From NCBI RefSeq assembly GCF_037042795.1, contig NC_089671.1, forward strand, positions 2,264,501 to 2,328,500: a DNA stretch of 64,000 nt, in the 5' to 3' direction. Position numbers and translations under genes: made by a program. Under the pieces are notes generated by a model that was not told the DNA's origin, made no database searches, and saw only the letters and a program-made list of their open reading frames with translations. The stretch comes from Molothrus aeneus. Lineage: Eukaryota > Chordata > Aves > Passeriformes > Icteridae. Shown in pieces: positions 9,801 through 22,041 of the stretch (within the stretch, counting starts at the first letter, position 1; each line of letters opens with the position of its first letter).

Positions 9801-12800
9801 CTGCAAGAGAAAGAGAAATTGCACTTTAGATCCTGGAGGAAAAGCATGGGGGATCAAGGAGAATGGCACCTGTGGGCCTGCAGGAAGTTTCCTCTTTCTT
9901 AATGACATTTTCAGCGATGCTCAACATTCACAGCTGTGCATGGACAGGGGTCACACGTGGTTACTGCAAGGAAGGAATTGCCCTTCCCGAAGGAAAGCCT
10001 TGAAGGGAACGTGTCACACCAGCCTGAGCAATATTCACTTTAAAGCTGGGCACGCAAAGGATCTCTCTGCTATTTATAACTGTGATTTCTGCTTATTTTG
10101 AAACAAACAACTCCCTTGAACATCCTTCTGCTGTTCAAACACAAATGCTGAAGTGGTTTATAGCGACTAATGATGTGTCTCGTGGACTGTCTGACCCGTG
10201 ACAAAGCAGGGAGCGAGCAAAAGGGAAGGTGGAGGCAGGGAATAAACTTGGGAAGCACAGATAGCGGTGATTACATGAAATTAAAGCACATACAATTGTT
10301 TTAATTAAGCTAACAGAATGAGCTGTGCATTCTCAGCAAATTTCAAGAACAAGGGCTGCAGTAGCTTCTCTCTAGCTCCATAAACCCATCGGGATCTCTG
10401 TAATTTTCACGCTCAAGTTTGGCCTGAGTTGACAAAAACAATTAAACCTTTCAAACCTCTCATCTGCTCCTGCTAAAGCCACCAGTAAAACGCAGCAGGA
10501 TCAGCTGAGTGCCTCCCTAACACCTTTAGGAGCAAGTCCCAGCACCTTCCCCTCCAGAGCCCGAGGCAGCCCCTTCCATCTCCACTGGGCCACAGCCCTG
10601 AGGGTCCCATGAGTCTGAAATGCCACCAACCAAGACTCAGCAGAAAAGCTACAAAATCTCCTTCCTGCGGGGAGAAGGCACCAAAAACTTGTTTCAGGGA
10701 GGTCTGGCTTAGGCCCAGGTCTAGCTTTTAACAAGTGCGTCATCCATTAAGTCATGTACTGCATATCAGGAAATGGAATTGAAATACTGCAGAGGAGAGG
10801 AGATGCATTAAAGCAACTGCTCCAGCCACACATGGCCCACGGAGGGAATAGAGCTGAACCCGGGTGGAGAGGAATGTCTGCTGTCCCTTTGGCACGGCAC
10901 GGGAGGCTCCAGAACCATTTACAGTAGCAGGAGATGAAATCACGGCGCTCTTCCTAAATTAATGTTATCAAAACTCATCTGAGTCTGTCCAAAAGCCAAC
11001 AAAACTGCAGCCACTGCGGAGCACAACCCCTGCCCGGCAGGACCTCTGCTCTTCTCTGACTGGAATCTCTCAACAGCTGGAGATGTTATCTCCTTTCCCA
11101 ACAACAGCAGCCCCTAAAGCCCAGCTGATGTGCTCCAAACACTCGAGCGATTTCAAACAACTCCTCAAGCCCTCCCACATCCTTCAGCCACATTACAGAG
11201 GCTTGAACTCAGCAAACACTTGTTAGGAAAAGAGCAGGTGACAAACAGCAACATCATCAGCTGTGTGTGCAGGCTGCTTTTCCCTCCAGGATCTCCTCAG
11301 GGTTTACTTTCACCTCCTCTTTTCCCCTCGCTCCTGTTTGTTATGCAAGAATGTGTCCCGCTGCCTCCTTGCCAAAGATTAGTCATCTGTGACTTCAGCT
11401 CAGACAAGACATTTTGGCAGCTCCTGGGTTCTGTAATGCCCCTTTGAGTGCAGCTCTCAGCACTGAACACTTCTGGTGGAGCTGCCCTCGTGCTTATTCT
11501 GGGCACTTGTTCTTACTTTTACAACTGTCTCGCCTCCACTGTGTAAGGATCCACTTTTTCCCCCCCCTTACACCTTTTTTGTTCCCAGGGTTTCTCATTC
11601 CCGCCAGGATATCGTGCTCAAAAATACAAAAGAATTCTTTAAACGCTCACTTAAATGATTTGTTTTGGCCAAGACCCCACTTTTATTAGAAACCTGAACA
11701 CAGCAGGGAAGTGAAATTACTGTTAATACATCCCACATAAAAAAACTTCTTGAAAAGCCATTGCACTGCTCTGCAAATCGATCACTTTCACAAACCACAT
11801 CCTATAATCACAGTTATATTCGACTGCCACAGTCAAAGCCTGGAGTTTGCTCCAAACTGATGGAAACACACAGCCTAGGAAACAGTTTATTCTGGAGTTT
11901 GCTTTTTTTCCCCTTTTCTTTCCTGGATATAGATGAAAACTTTTGGTGGAAGGAAGGATAAGCTGCAACATTTAAAGTGTCTGATTACACAGCTTCTCCC
12001 ACGAAAGTCTCAACCTGAGGACACTTGTTTGGAGCCCACAAATCCCTGAAATCCTAACACCAGCGTCCTGTGGCTGCATTTAGAAGTTTGGGACCTAAAT
12101 TTGTCATATTCCTCCCCTGCAGGACTGAGCACCTCTTCCCTCCTGTCCCTTGCCCGGATCCCTCCTCACTGGCTGTGCTGTGGGAGTGCAGCTGCACCCC
12201 TTTGGTTCCCAGGACCCCAAAAGCTGGGGGTGAGCCTGGGGGCAGCTCTGGAGCCTGCTGGAAGTTCATTCACAGCACAAAGTTCTGGCACAGTGCAGGG
12301 CAGCAGAGCTGTCTGCCTGCTTTTCCAACCCAAACTGCCTCTCTTCCTGTGAGTGCTGGGGCAGGGAGGATGGGATGGGTGGGATGGGAGCAGGAGCAGC
12401 ACCACACACACGGATCAGCCACAGAGGGGTTGATCTCACTCCTGCTCGTGGAAATGCAGGTCCTGTGAAATGCCCTGTGCATCCACTGGCTGCCCCAGCA
12501 CCTGCTCCATGCTCACCCTGACCCTCACCACCACTTCCACCAGAAGTTCCCCAAAAAACTCAGGAACAAAGCAGCAGGAAAACAAAATGCTATTTCTTCT
12601 TGTGCCAATCCACCTGCTGCTCAAAGGCTGCTGCTCCTCATTCCACCCCAGCATCAGCTGCTGGTGGCACCAAAAATTCCAGGCTGGTGTGGGAGCAGCC
12701 CTGCAACCCTCACTGGGCAGAGGGAGCCAAGCCAGCACCAGCCCAGGATTCCCAGTATTTGCCTAACTGGGCCCAGTGCAGTGCAGCCAGACACAGAGCT

Positions 12801-14519
12801 GTAAATTCAATCATCACCAGGTGTGTTGTCATGGTTATTATTATATTCATTATATTTATTATTATTATTAGTCCAGGTGACCTTTCCTCCTGGAAGGGAA
12901 GATAAGCAACTCAGCTTGGAATTACCAGCAGCGGCAGGGACACGGGATTACTGGGCAGGGATGAGATGGGACGGGAGAGCCTGGCTGGCTCTGCTGCGAG
13001 GGGATGCTTTCAGGAGGGAGAAAACGGGGCTGGGCTGCATCTGCAGCACTTCTGAGCCAGCATTTGGGGAAATGCCACCATGAGGAGCCCAAACCTTCCC
13101 CTGAGCATCCCGGGGGAAGGACGCTCACATCGCAAGGCACAGCAGGAGGGGAATTCGGGAAAAGGTTAAAGACCTTCGGAGGGATAACTCCGGAGCGCAG
13201 AGGAGCGGGGGACGGGGTCGAGAGGAGCAGCAGGCAGCGCTCGGAACGCTTATTCCCCGGCTGACGCCACCGAGCCCTGCGGAGCCAGGCGGGCACACGT
13301 TGCCAAGAGAGCACCAGCAGCACCTCGGCCAAGCGCACCCGCCCTGCTGCCCTCGGAAAGCAGAACAAAGCAGCGGCCAAGAGCCTGCTCCCACATTCCT
13401 GCTCCCTCGCAGCCCCTCCGTAACCTTTCTCCTTAAAAGTCATTCCCCAGGGCTCCTCCGGCCGCGACTCAAGTTACGCGGAGCTGCCTTGGGGAGAAGG
13501 ATCTGACCTTCAGCGACAGGCAGAGGGGGGTGAGGGGGGGGGAGAAAAAAATTTTAAAAGAGCACATGATGCGGGGAAATGGGTGCGAAGAAATAGGAGA
13601 AAGGGAAGGACAAGTGGCGCTCGCATCTGCTGTCCTGCCAAGGAGACGGGCGCGGGGCGTTTGGAGTGGGGACAGAAGAGCTCCGAGCGGAGCAGCCATC
13701 ACCAGGGGGTGTACGCGGAGCACCGGCTGCGAGGATGGAAAAGCAAACAAGTGTAAAGGTAAGGCTGAGCCACGGAGACAAGCGCGGGGTGGGGACAGGG
13801 CTGCGGGGACAGAGCTGCGGCTCAAGCCGGGCCAGCGGCACCTGCGGGTCCCCAGCGGCCCCGCCCCGGTCACTGACCCCCCAAATCCATCTGCATTCTC
13901 TTATCAGTATTTTTTCCTTTCACTATCATGAGCTAAGCTGAAACAATACAGCTCTTCGCTGCCTTTCCAATTGCTTTTTTTTGGGGTTTTTTTTGTCCTG
14001 CTTGCCATTTTTTTGGCAGGACGGTCAAAAAGAAAGAAGCCCTCCCGTTTGCACCGTGCCGATGAATGAAGCTACAGGTTCATTTCACACCCCTCCAAAC
14101 CATCCCGGGCGCTCAAACCCACACACCCGAGCCGAGACTCGCCGCTTCTGCAGGAAACAACAGGCGAGAAGAAGGCGAAGGGATGGAGCGGTGCGCTTTG
14201 TGCGACGCGGAGTTGTCATGCGAACTTCCAGCCCTTCCCCAGGATAAAATATTCCGAGGGGGGCGAAAAAAAGGGGGGGGAAGCAGCTGGTGCATGGAAA
14301 GTTATGAGCACAAACAGATGCTGCAAGCAGATGCTCGGGCGCTCCAGCCATACCTATCGAATTATTTTAGGCGCTGAGAATAGCTCCGTGAGAAACGCAG
14401 AGGAGTTCCCCCCTCTTCTCCAAGCCGACGCTTTTATCGCGGGGGTATCGCGACAGCGCGCGCGCCGCGCATCGCCTCCGCTGCTCGGGGAGAGACGCGG
14501 GGAAGGAGGCGATCCTTAC
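9801..14519 (-). other. KCNJ2: KCNJ2 5'UTR intron
   Basis: The donor reads CAG|GTAAGG at 14520/14519 and the acceptor reads TTGCAG|ACC at 9801/9800, giving an intron of 4,719 bp. Mammalian KCNJ2 has a 5'UTR intron of comparable size. The sequence is nearly free of interspersed repeats. It holds a small (ATT)n run near 12838-12870 and becomes GC-rich toward exon 1. Open frames inside it are not supported. Confidence 0.8.
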
Positions 14520-14650
14520 CTGCGGCGGCCGCGAGGGAGGTGCCGGTGCGGAGAAGGGGTAAGAAAGATCCGTGGCGAGGCCGTGCCCGGTGCCCGCTCC
14601 GCTCGCACTGCGCTCCCGCTCCGCTCGCACTGCGCTCCCGCCCGCCCGCG
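14520..14650 (-). other. KCNJ2: KCNJ2 noncoding exon 1
   Basis: The 3' edge at 14520 is fixed by the donor CAG|GTAAGG. The 5' edge is an estimate, placed about 30 nt downstream of a TATTAAA element. The exon is very GC-rich and includes two tandem copies of a roughly 23-bp 'ccgctccgctcgcactgcgc' motif (14597-14640). It contains no ATG that opens a long frame into exon 2. Confidence 0.6.
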
Positions 14651-14678
14651 GCCCCTTTTTGCGGGCGGCCATGGCACG

Positions 14679-14757
14679 TTTAATACGGCCCCGCCGGACA
14701 CGCCCCCCGCGCGGCCGCAGCCAATCACGATACGGGGCGGGGCTCTGGGGGGCGGGG
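14679..14757 (-). promoter_or_regulatory. KCNJ2: KCNJ2 core promoter: TATA-like box, inverted CCAAT, Sp1 sites
   Basis: Read on the gene strand, two GC boxes (14750-14757 and 14734-14742) come first, then an inverted CCAAT box (ATTGG at 14721-14725, NF-Y type), then TATTAAA at 14679-14685. Order and spacing are those of a vertebrate polymerase II promoter. The TATA-like box lies about 160 bp upstream of the exon 1 donor. Assignment is by motif only. Confidence 0.55.
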
Positions 14758-14879
14758 CCTCGCAGCCGGACCGGGCAGCGGGACCGGGAGCGGAGCCGGG
14801 ATGCTCCGGAGTGGTGCACGGAGCTGGGGTTCCTGCTGCCAGGAGGGGCTCGGGAGAATGCGCTGGGTCCCCCGGTGCC

Positions 14880-15400
14880 CGCTGAGGAGGCTCCTCGGGT
14901 TCCCGGGAGAAGGCACCGGGTCCCTGGATTCCCGGGATCCCCGGTGCGGAGGGTCCCGGGGAGAAGGCACTGGGTTCCCGAGTCCTCTCTGCGGAGGGTC
15001 CCGGGGAGAAGGCAACAGATCCCCGGATCCTCGGTGCAAAGGGTGCCAGGAGAAGGCGCTGGATCCCGGAATCCCGGGATCCCCGGTGCGGAGGGTCCCT
15101 GGGTCCCCTCTGCGGAGGGTCCCGGGAGAAGGCACTGGCTCCCCGGGTGCCCGGTGCAGAGGGTGCCAGGAGAAGGCACCGGGCCCCCGCTGCGGAGGGT
15201 CCCGGGAGAAGGCGCCGGGTCCCTGGATCCCCATGTAGAGGGTCTCCGCCGGGTCCCCTCCTGGCACCCTACACCCGGGACCCCCGGTGTCCGGTGTAAA
15301 GGGTCCCGGGAGAAGGCAGCGCGTTCCCCGGTGCAGAGGGGACAGGAGAAAGCGCCAGGTCCGCGAGTTCCTGGTACGGAGACTCCCGGAGAAGCCGCGG
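14880..15400. repeat. GC-rich minisatellite just upstream of the KCNJ2 promoter
   Basis: About ten irregular units of roughly 40-45 bp built around 'gcggagggtcccgggagaag' followed by a variable 'ggc-ccgggtccc-ggatcccc' part. The array lies within 150 bp of the promoter elements. It makes long open frames on both strands (for example plus 14572-15618) that are repeat artefacts. Confidence 0.85.
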
Positions 15401-15560
15401 TGCAGAACGGGCACGGCCGCGCTGCGGGGAGGCAGCGCCGCTGCGGGTTCGTTCCGCGGCTCCGGGACGCTCCGCTTGCGCTCCCGGGCAGCCGGCACCT
15501 GCCGCCGGCGTGCCCTCACCCTCCCCCGGCAGAGATAAAGGCTTTGGGGGACTTCACCGG

Positions 15561-16992
15561 GAGTTTGGGATGGTCCCGTGCGGGAGCCGGCTGCCCGCTC
15601 GCTCCCGTTCCCGGCTGATGGCCGAGGCCCCGGGCAATGAGAAAAAATAGCGGAGACGGAAAAGTTTCGTTCCTTTTGTCCCTTTCTTTATTTTAGTGAA
15701 GGGAAATAAAATGCTACGGTGCAGGGTTCCCATCCCAAACTCCCGACCCTAGCAGGCAGAAGCCGGGCAAGCACAGCACAGCTCCTAAACCGAAAATCCT
15801 TCTCTTTAACCAAATGAAACATCCCTTCCAAAACAAGAGCTTTGATCCCCGGACTAAGATCTTTTGGAGCAAGGCTGGAAGCAAGGGAAGGACGAGCCTG
15901 GCTGCAGTGCATGGGATCCACGGCTTTGCTCCCCGAGTCACCTGTGGCAGCTCGGTCAGGCTGGCCAGGGTTGAAATATGCAGAAATCCAAATGGTTTTT
16001 AACAGCTTGTCCTCCCTACGGTGGACGTGGCCTAAGACAAAGAAAATAAGGATGAAATGCCTGGCCGGCAGCCTCGCAGGAACAAAAACAGCCTTGTAAG
16101 CACAGCCTGAAGTTTGGCAAGCCCCGGCTCTGCTGGACAGTGCAGGGGTGTTGGGTTCCAGGGCAGGTGTCCGCAGCAGGACGCTGTCCCTGCCCTGGGG
16201 AGGGACAACAGCTGAAATCCACGGGGGAGCCCGTGCTGTGCTGGAAAAACAAGGTGACCGCTGAATGCAGCGGGGCAGAGCCCCCCAGGCTTTAGGAATT
16301 GCCACAAACGCCTTGAATTGCACCCAGCGCTGCTGCAGCAACCCCTGAAACACCCAAAAAAAAAAAAAAAACCGAGAGCTGGGGATGCTCCTGGGAAAGG
16401 CAGCGGCACCAGCAGCAGGTCAGCTGGAGCTGCTGAGGGATGGACTGCTCCGGAGAGCTCCTCACAATGTCCAGAGCAGGCTGTAAATACGATTCCTTGC
16501 TTCCCACAGCAATGCCAGCGCCCTGCAGTCACTCCTCGTTGCTTAAACTCTCCTCCTCCTCCTCCTCGTCCTCATTTGTTTGCTAAGTTTCCAAGTCTGC
16601 CATGAGCTCTGGGTGGGAAAGCTTTGCCCAAATGCTCTCTCCTGGCCTGGCAGAGGCTCCAGAACAGCCTCCCCGCGCTGCTGCTGCTCCATCCCAGCGA
16701 GTGCCGCTCCTGGCAGCGCCGGTGTTTGCCGGGTTCCCGCAGCCCCGGTGAGGAAGTGCCGCATTGTTGCAGCAATAAACACAACGGCCGAGGGCAGCTG
16801 GTTCACCAGAGCCACTTTTGTGAGCGCAGGAGGAGCAGAATTGGCGAGCTGGGGAGGGGGAAGCAGGGACAAGCGCTTCTGCTCCTTGGGCAATCCGGGG
16901 AGTTGGGCAATCACTGGTTGTGAGCTGTTCTTGGGTGGTTCTGTTCGTCTGAAGGGGGAAGAGAAGTCCAAAACTTATGGGTGATGGGTATG
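15561..16992. other. Spacer upstream of KCNJ2
   Basis: Nothing coding is recognised. There is an A-run at about 16357-16371 and a short (CTC)n run near 16551-16566. GC content falls away from the CpG island. Confidence 0.4.
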
Positions 16993-17357
16993 TGTCACAG
17001 ACATCTTTTATGGAGGATTTCTCCTCCTGAGAAGCTGAGAGGCCTCAGGAACAAAATGTAACCAATGGTTATCTGCTGCTGTGGAATGCAACAGGTGCAT
17101 CTGGGATTGGGTTCATGTGGTTGTTTCTAATTAATGGCCAATCACAGCCCAGCTGGCTCGGACTCTGTCGGAGATACAAACCTTTGTTATCATTCCTTTT
17201 CTATTCTTAGCTAGCCTTCTGATGAAATCCTTTCTTCTATTCTTTTAGTATAGTTTTAATATAATATAAATCATAAAATAATAAATCAGCCTTCTGAAAC
17301 ATGGAGTCAGATCCTCCTCTCTTCCCTCATCCTCAGACCCCTGTGGACACGGTCACA
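16993..17357 (+). mobile_element. Solo LTR, family A (endogenous retrovirus)
   Basis: The element starts TGTCACAGAC and ends GGTCACA. It is 365 bp long and is flanked by a perfect 6-bp target duplication, GGTATG (16987-16992 and 17358-17363). A 6-bp duplication is typical of class II (alpha/beta-like) avian ERVs. It contains an AATAAA in the U3/R region (aataataaatcagcc). Related copies are at 37417-37982 (plus) and 62651-63271 (minus). It is a clean solo LTR left by LTR-LTR recombination; no retroviral gene remains. Confidence 0.88.
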
Positions 17358-17363
17358 GGTATG

Positions 17364-18096
17364 GGAAGTGAAATCTATAAGAGGGATAACTGCAATTAAT
17401 TTATCCATTTGGCAGAGGAAGAGAATTAAATCCACAGGATTTGAAAGGCACAGTCACAATTCATGTACCTGTATCAGAGAAAAAATATCCCTCATGTTTC
17501 TCTTTGTGTACTTCCCATGAACTGCTAAAACAGCAACAATGTGAAGTATTTGCCTGTTGGAATACCAGGAGCTGGAACTAGAGTTCCAACATGTGCCCAT
17601 CTATGTGTCAGTGAAATAAAGAGCTGTGATGCACTCCTGCTAAGAGATGCTCTGCTGGGGGGTGGGTGCAGCAACTCCCTGTGCAAAACCTCCGAGATAT
17701 TCCAGATTGCAGCACGGCTTTGGAGCCTCTTACTCAGCCTTTACTCATGATAAAAAACCCAGCCCTACTACAGATTTATCTGCCCAGATGAGTAAGGCTT
17801 ACTCAGCCATTCAGCATTTCACACCAGGCAGGGCAGAGCAGATCCATCACCGCAGTTTCACAGCTTTCTCAGAGTCGGGGCAGCTCTGCCCAGAGAGCTC
17901 TTCTTTGAATGAAATATCGATTTAAAACCTATTGCACAGATAATGAAAACCATAACGGAGCTGCCTGCCTTCCAAACTTCCAAACAGGGAAGCTGAAGTT
18001 ACAAGAGAAGTTTCTAAAAAACCCTTTCCTGTTGTAACAAGCCAGGACAAAGAGGGTGAGACAGCTGAAAATTTAACCCTCAGCGCTGAGCGAGGG
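17364..18096. other. Spacer, nothing recognised
   Basis: Apparently unique sequence with no convincing exon, promoter or repeat. Confidence 0.35.
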
Positions 18097-18590
18097 GTTC
18101 CTTTTCCTTCTCTCCATGAATGGTTTTCCAGTCTGACCCAGCCTTGCCTCAGAAATCTCTCACTGAAATATTAGAAAAGCCAAGTGAAGTGGTCATGGGC
18201 TGAGAGATTTTCAAGGCAAGACCTTGAAAATCTGCAGGGAAAAATGGTACTGAGGGAGAGGAAGGGGTTTGGGAGGGACATTCGAGAATTTTTCTCCCCT
18301 TTTTCTGTCACAGTTCTCCCCTCACTTGTCACCACAGCAAGGAGTTCCTTTTATTTCTCTCCTTGATTGGTTTTCCAGTCTGACCCAGCCTTGCCTCAGA
18401 AATCTCTCACTGAAATATTAGAAAAGCCAAGTGAAGTGGTCGTGGGCTGAGAGATTTTCAAGGCAAGACCCTTTATCTGCAGGGAAAAATGGTACTGAGG
18501 GAGAGGAAGGGGTTTGGAAAGGAAGAACATTCGAGAATTTTTCTCCCCTTTTTCTGTCACAGTTCTCCCCTCGTTTGTCACCACGGCCAC
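18097..18590. repeat. Tandem duplication, 247-bp unit, two copies
   Basis: The segment containing 'ggttttccagtctgaccc' recurs at a 247-bp spacing (18122 and 18369). The copies are nearly identical over almost their whole length, with small indels such as 'gaccttgaaaatctgc' against 'gaccctttatctgc'. The high similarity implies a recent local duplication. No function is apparent. Confidence 0.9.
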
Positions 18591-20012
18591 CCCTGTCCCT
18601 CAGCCTGCAGATTCCTCCTGGAAGGAAATTTGGGAGTTGTGCTGCAGGCCCAGACCTTGGAGCAGAGGCTTCAGCCCCTGTCTCACTCTAGGGGAGACGT
18701 TATTAAATTGCTTTTTCTGTCTTGGCGCTGAAAGGACCTAATTATCAGATTGCATTAGTCCTCATCTCTTCAAGTGGCCAAATCTGCTTTGGTTCTCAAG
18801 GATTTTATTGCCAGCTGAAAATGGCTTAATTGTATTGTGCTTGCAAAGAAAACACGGGCTGGGGGAACCAAAGCTTTCCACAAGAGGAGAAGAAATGCCA
18901 TAAATAACACTCTGGGCTTTTATTTTTTTGGGTCTCACCATTTCCATGCATGTAAACTGGCATGAGTTTGCCTTTCTTCCCTAACCATGAAGTCAACTGG
19001 AAAAAATTCCTCAGGAAAAGGTGGTTTCCCCATTCCCAGTAACCTCCTGGGGTTTGGGCATGAACTGGAGCTTTATAGGTTTAATGCTGGGATCTCCGAG
19101 GGAAAATGAACCCACCTTGGGAACAGAGGGAATGGGCAAATCCAGGGGAAATTCCACAGAGAGAAGCCTGCACGTTTGATAAGGCTTGAGAGAGCAAATA
19201 AATAGATTTGCAAGCAAATGGGATCTACAGATGTGCAGTTCTGCTCCAAAAAATAAAAGAGTTTGTCCATGGGAGGGATAAATTGGACAGAGGAAATTGA
19301 ATTTAGGCTTTATGTACCTGAGAAGAGTGGAATTCACACTCCCCAACCACAGTTGTAAGTGTATATTTTGTGTCCAAAATCTTCATTTAAGATTTCAGGC
19401 TGTCTTAGCTGGGTTTATCCTGAAGGCAAATCACCAGCCAGTCACTGTATTTTGGAAAAAAACAAATATATTTTCATATATACATGAAATGCTTGCTGCT
19501 GCAGGAGGGGGATACGGGGAGAAAGGTGAAGAAATCCCGAATTACTGAATTCCAAACAGAAATCCACTTCTAGCAGGAGCTGTATCAAACTCCCAATCCA
19601 ACAGCAACCCACAGATTCTGCCAAGGAAAACTCCTTTCCAAGGCTGGATTCCATGTGGCTCGCTTCTCACCAAATTAAGGTGCCTAATTTAAAGCATCTT
19701 TAGCTCCCAGCTGAACTTTCAGACCCAATAAAATGTGGTGTTGGTAAAAAGGGAGCTCTGAGCTCTCCGAGCAGGGTCAAAGGCCTTCGAATGTTCAGGA
19801 AATGTTCCTCTGATATTTAATGTACACCTGGCACATTCCCGACTTCCTCCAAGCAGGCAGGTCCAGCACCATGCAGGGACCCAGGACTGGGGATAATCCT
19901 CCAGAAATGTCAGGGACATCGATCTGGCATTGTCTGTGACACAGCAATGTTCCATGGGTTTCCTTCTCAAGCCATCAGTCAGCTTCGAGCTCAAAGACAG
20001 CAGTGGGGAGGT
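18591..20012. other. Spacer, nothing recognised
   Basis: Unique-looking sequence without a supported gene. Open frames are short and lack family resemblance. Confidence 0.35.
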
Positions 20013-20670
20013 GGCTCCAGATTAACGAGGAGGAATTTGCAGATTAATAAAGAGGAATTTTCAGATTAATAACGAGGAATTTTCAGATTAGTGGGGAGGT
20101 GGTTCCAGATTAATGGGAAGGAATTTGCAGATTATTGAGGAGGAATTTTCAGATTAATGGGAAGGAATTTTTATATTAATGAGGAGGAATGTTCAGATTA
20201 ATGGGAAGAAATTTTCAGATTAACAAGGAGGAATTTTCAAATTAATGAGGAATTTCCAGATTAACGAGGAGGAATTTGCAGATTAATAAAGAGGAATTTT
20301 CAGATTAATAAAGAGGAATTTTCAGATTAATGGGGAGGTGGTTTCAGATTAATGGGAAGGAATTTTCAAATTATTGAGGAGGAATTTTCAGATTAGTGGG
20401 AAGGAATTTTCATATTAATGAGGAGGAATGTTCAGATTAATGGGAAGAAATTTTCAGATTAACAAGGACGAATTTTCAAATTAATGAGGAGGAATTTTCA
20501 TATTAATGAGAAGGAATTTTCATATTAATGGGAAGGAAATTTCAGATTAATGAGGAAGAATTTTCATATTAATGGGAAGAAATTTTCATCTTAACAAAGA
20601 GGAATTTTCAAATTAATGAGGAGGAATTTTCAAATTAACGAGGAGGAACTTTTCAGATTAACGAGAAGGA
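20013..20670. repeat. AT-rich minisatellite, 21-22-bp unit
   Basis: About 30 degenerate copies of 'agattaatgaggaggaattt'. Blocks of several units recur in the same order (for example near 20035 and 20285), so the array also has a higher-order duplication of about 245 bp. Confidence 0.9.
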
Positions 20671-20998
20671 ATTAGTGTGAGTGATCAAAGTGACCAAGCA
20701 AGGACATTTTCCCAAAGCTGAGATTTTCCTATTCATCTCCCAGTTATCTGCTGCTCGCCCACAGCTCCCGTTCTTTGGCTGTCTCCAGGGAAAGGGAGTT
20801 CATGGTTAATAAAAGTTGCCAGAGGTGTGAGAACTTCTGGAGCTGCCATGGGGATGTTGACAATTCCTGGAAGGAAAAGGGTTAAGAGCCAGCAGCTCTC
20901 ACACACACACACAAGTGTGGGGCTGCACTTTCATTCTCTCCCTTCCAGCTCCAGCTCTTCAGTGCCAAATTTCCCAAAATCGGGATGAACACAGCAGG

Positions 20999-21140
20999 GT
21001 GAGGAGATCTTGGTGGTTTTAAACCAGGTTTAAAACATCTGGGGTTTTTTTAAACCAGGTTTAAAACCTCTGGGGTTTTTTTTAAACCTAGTTTAAAACC
21101 TTTTCTGGTTTTAAAACCTTTTCTGGTTTTAAAACCTCTG
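20999..21140. repeat. Short array of near-palindromic units
   Basis: Repeated 'taaaccaggtttaaaac' units. At 21016-21036 the arms GTTTTAAACC and GGTTTAAAAC form a perfect inverted repeat around a single A; a close copy follows at about 21050. The unit decays to 'ttttctggttttaaaacc' at the right end. Confidence 0.75.
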
Positions 21141-21204
21141 GTTATGGATCTTGCCCATGAGCAGGAGGCTCTCAAGGATGTCCTTTGGTTTTTTAGTGGG
21201 CAGT

Positions 21205-22041
21205 TCAGATCAGAGTGATAAAACCCCAGAATCTGGGTTGAAAGGGACCTTAAAGCCCCATCCCAGCCCTGCCATGGGACACCTTCCACATTCCCAGGCT
21301 GCTCCCAGCCCTGCCCAGCCTGGCCTTGCACATTCCAGGGATCCAGGGGCAGCCACAGCTGCTCTGGGAATTCCATCCCAGCCCCTCCCCACCCTCACAG
21401 GGAAGGATTTTTTTTCCCAATATTCCATTTATCTCTGCCCTCTATCAGTTTTATTCCATTCCCCTTGTTCAAAATCTCCATCCCTTGTCCAAAATCTCTC
21501 TCCATCTCTCCTGTCAGCTCCCTCAGGCCCTGCAAGGCCACAACGAGGTCACCACAAAGCTTCACTTCTCCAGCCTGAACAACCCCAATTCCCTCATCTT
21601 TTCCAACCCCAATTCTTCTCTTTCAGGAGAAAAGGCAACGAGATTTGGGATTGTTCAGCTAATTTTAAGAGAAAAGGCAACGAGAATTGGGATTGTTCAG
21701 CTAATTTCAGGAGAAAAGGCAATGAGAATTGGGATTTTCCAGCTAATTTTAGGAGAAAAGGCAACGAGAATTGGGATTATTCAGCCATTTTTAGGAGAAA
21801 AGGCAAAGAAAATGGGATGGCAAAGGCAAAGAAGATGGGATATTGGGAAAAATCCCTGAATAAAATCAGTTTTATTCCATTCCCTTTGTCCTGTCCCTCC
21901 ATCCCCTGTCCAAAATCTCTCTCCATCTCTCCTGTCAGCTCCCTCAGGCCCTGCAAGGCCACAACGAGGTCACCACGAAGCTTCACTTCTCCAGCCTGAA
22001 CAACCCCAACTCTCTCATCTTTTCCAACCCCAATTCTTCTC
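21205..22041 (-). mobile_element. CR1 LINE fragment, internally duplicated
   Basis: Minus-strand CR1 3' region, recognised by 'ttgaaagggaccttaaag', 'ccctgccatgggacacctt', 'gcccagcctggcc' and further 5' by 'ctgaacaaccccaattccct'. A segment of about 180 bp (from 'agttttattccattcccc' to 'caaccccaattcttctct') occurs twice, at about 21447-21632 and 21868-22047. The two copies are separated by one block of the 42-bp minisatellite, so duplication and array growth were coupled. Confidence 0.8.

Larger units (their letters stand above)
13100..15560. other. CpG island over the KCNJ2 promoter
   Basis: A broad GC- and CpG-rich block, densest at about 14400-15500, brackets the first exon and upstream promoter. 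Flanking sequence on both sides is CpG-poor. It includes Sp1-type GGGGCGGGG sites and a promoter-proximal minisatellite. CpG-island promoters often fire in both directions, so a plus-strand noncoding transcript is possible (a KCNJ2 antisense RNA exists in human), but nothing here proves one. Confidence 0.7.

Noticed and set aside
14572..15618. A 348-codon plus-strand ORF and a 270-codon minus-strand ORF in the promoter island
   Set aside because: Both are products of the GC-rich minisatellite, with stop-poor composition and repetitive translation; no family resemblance.
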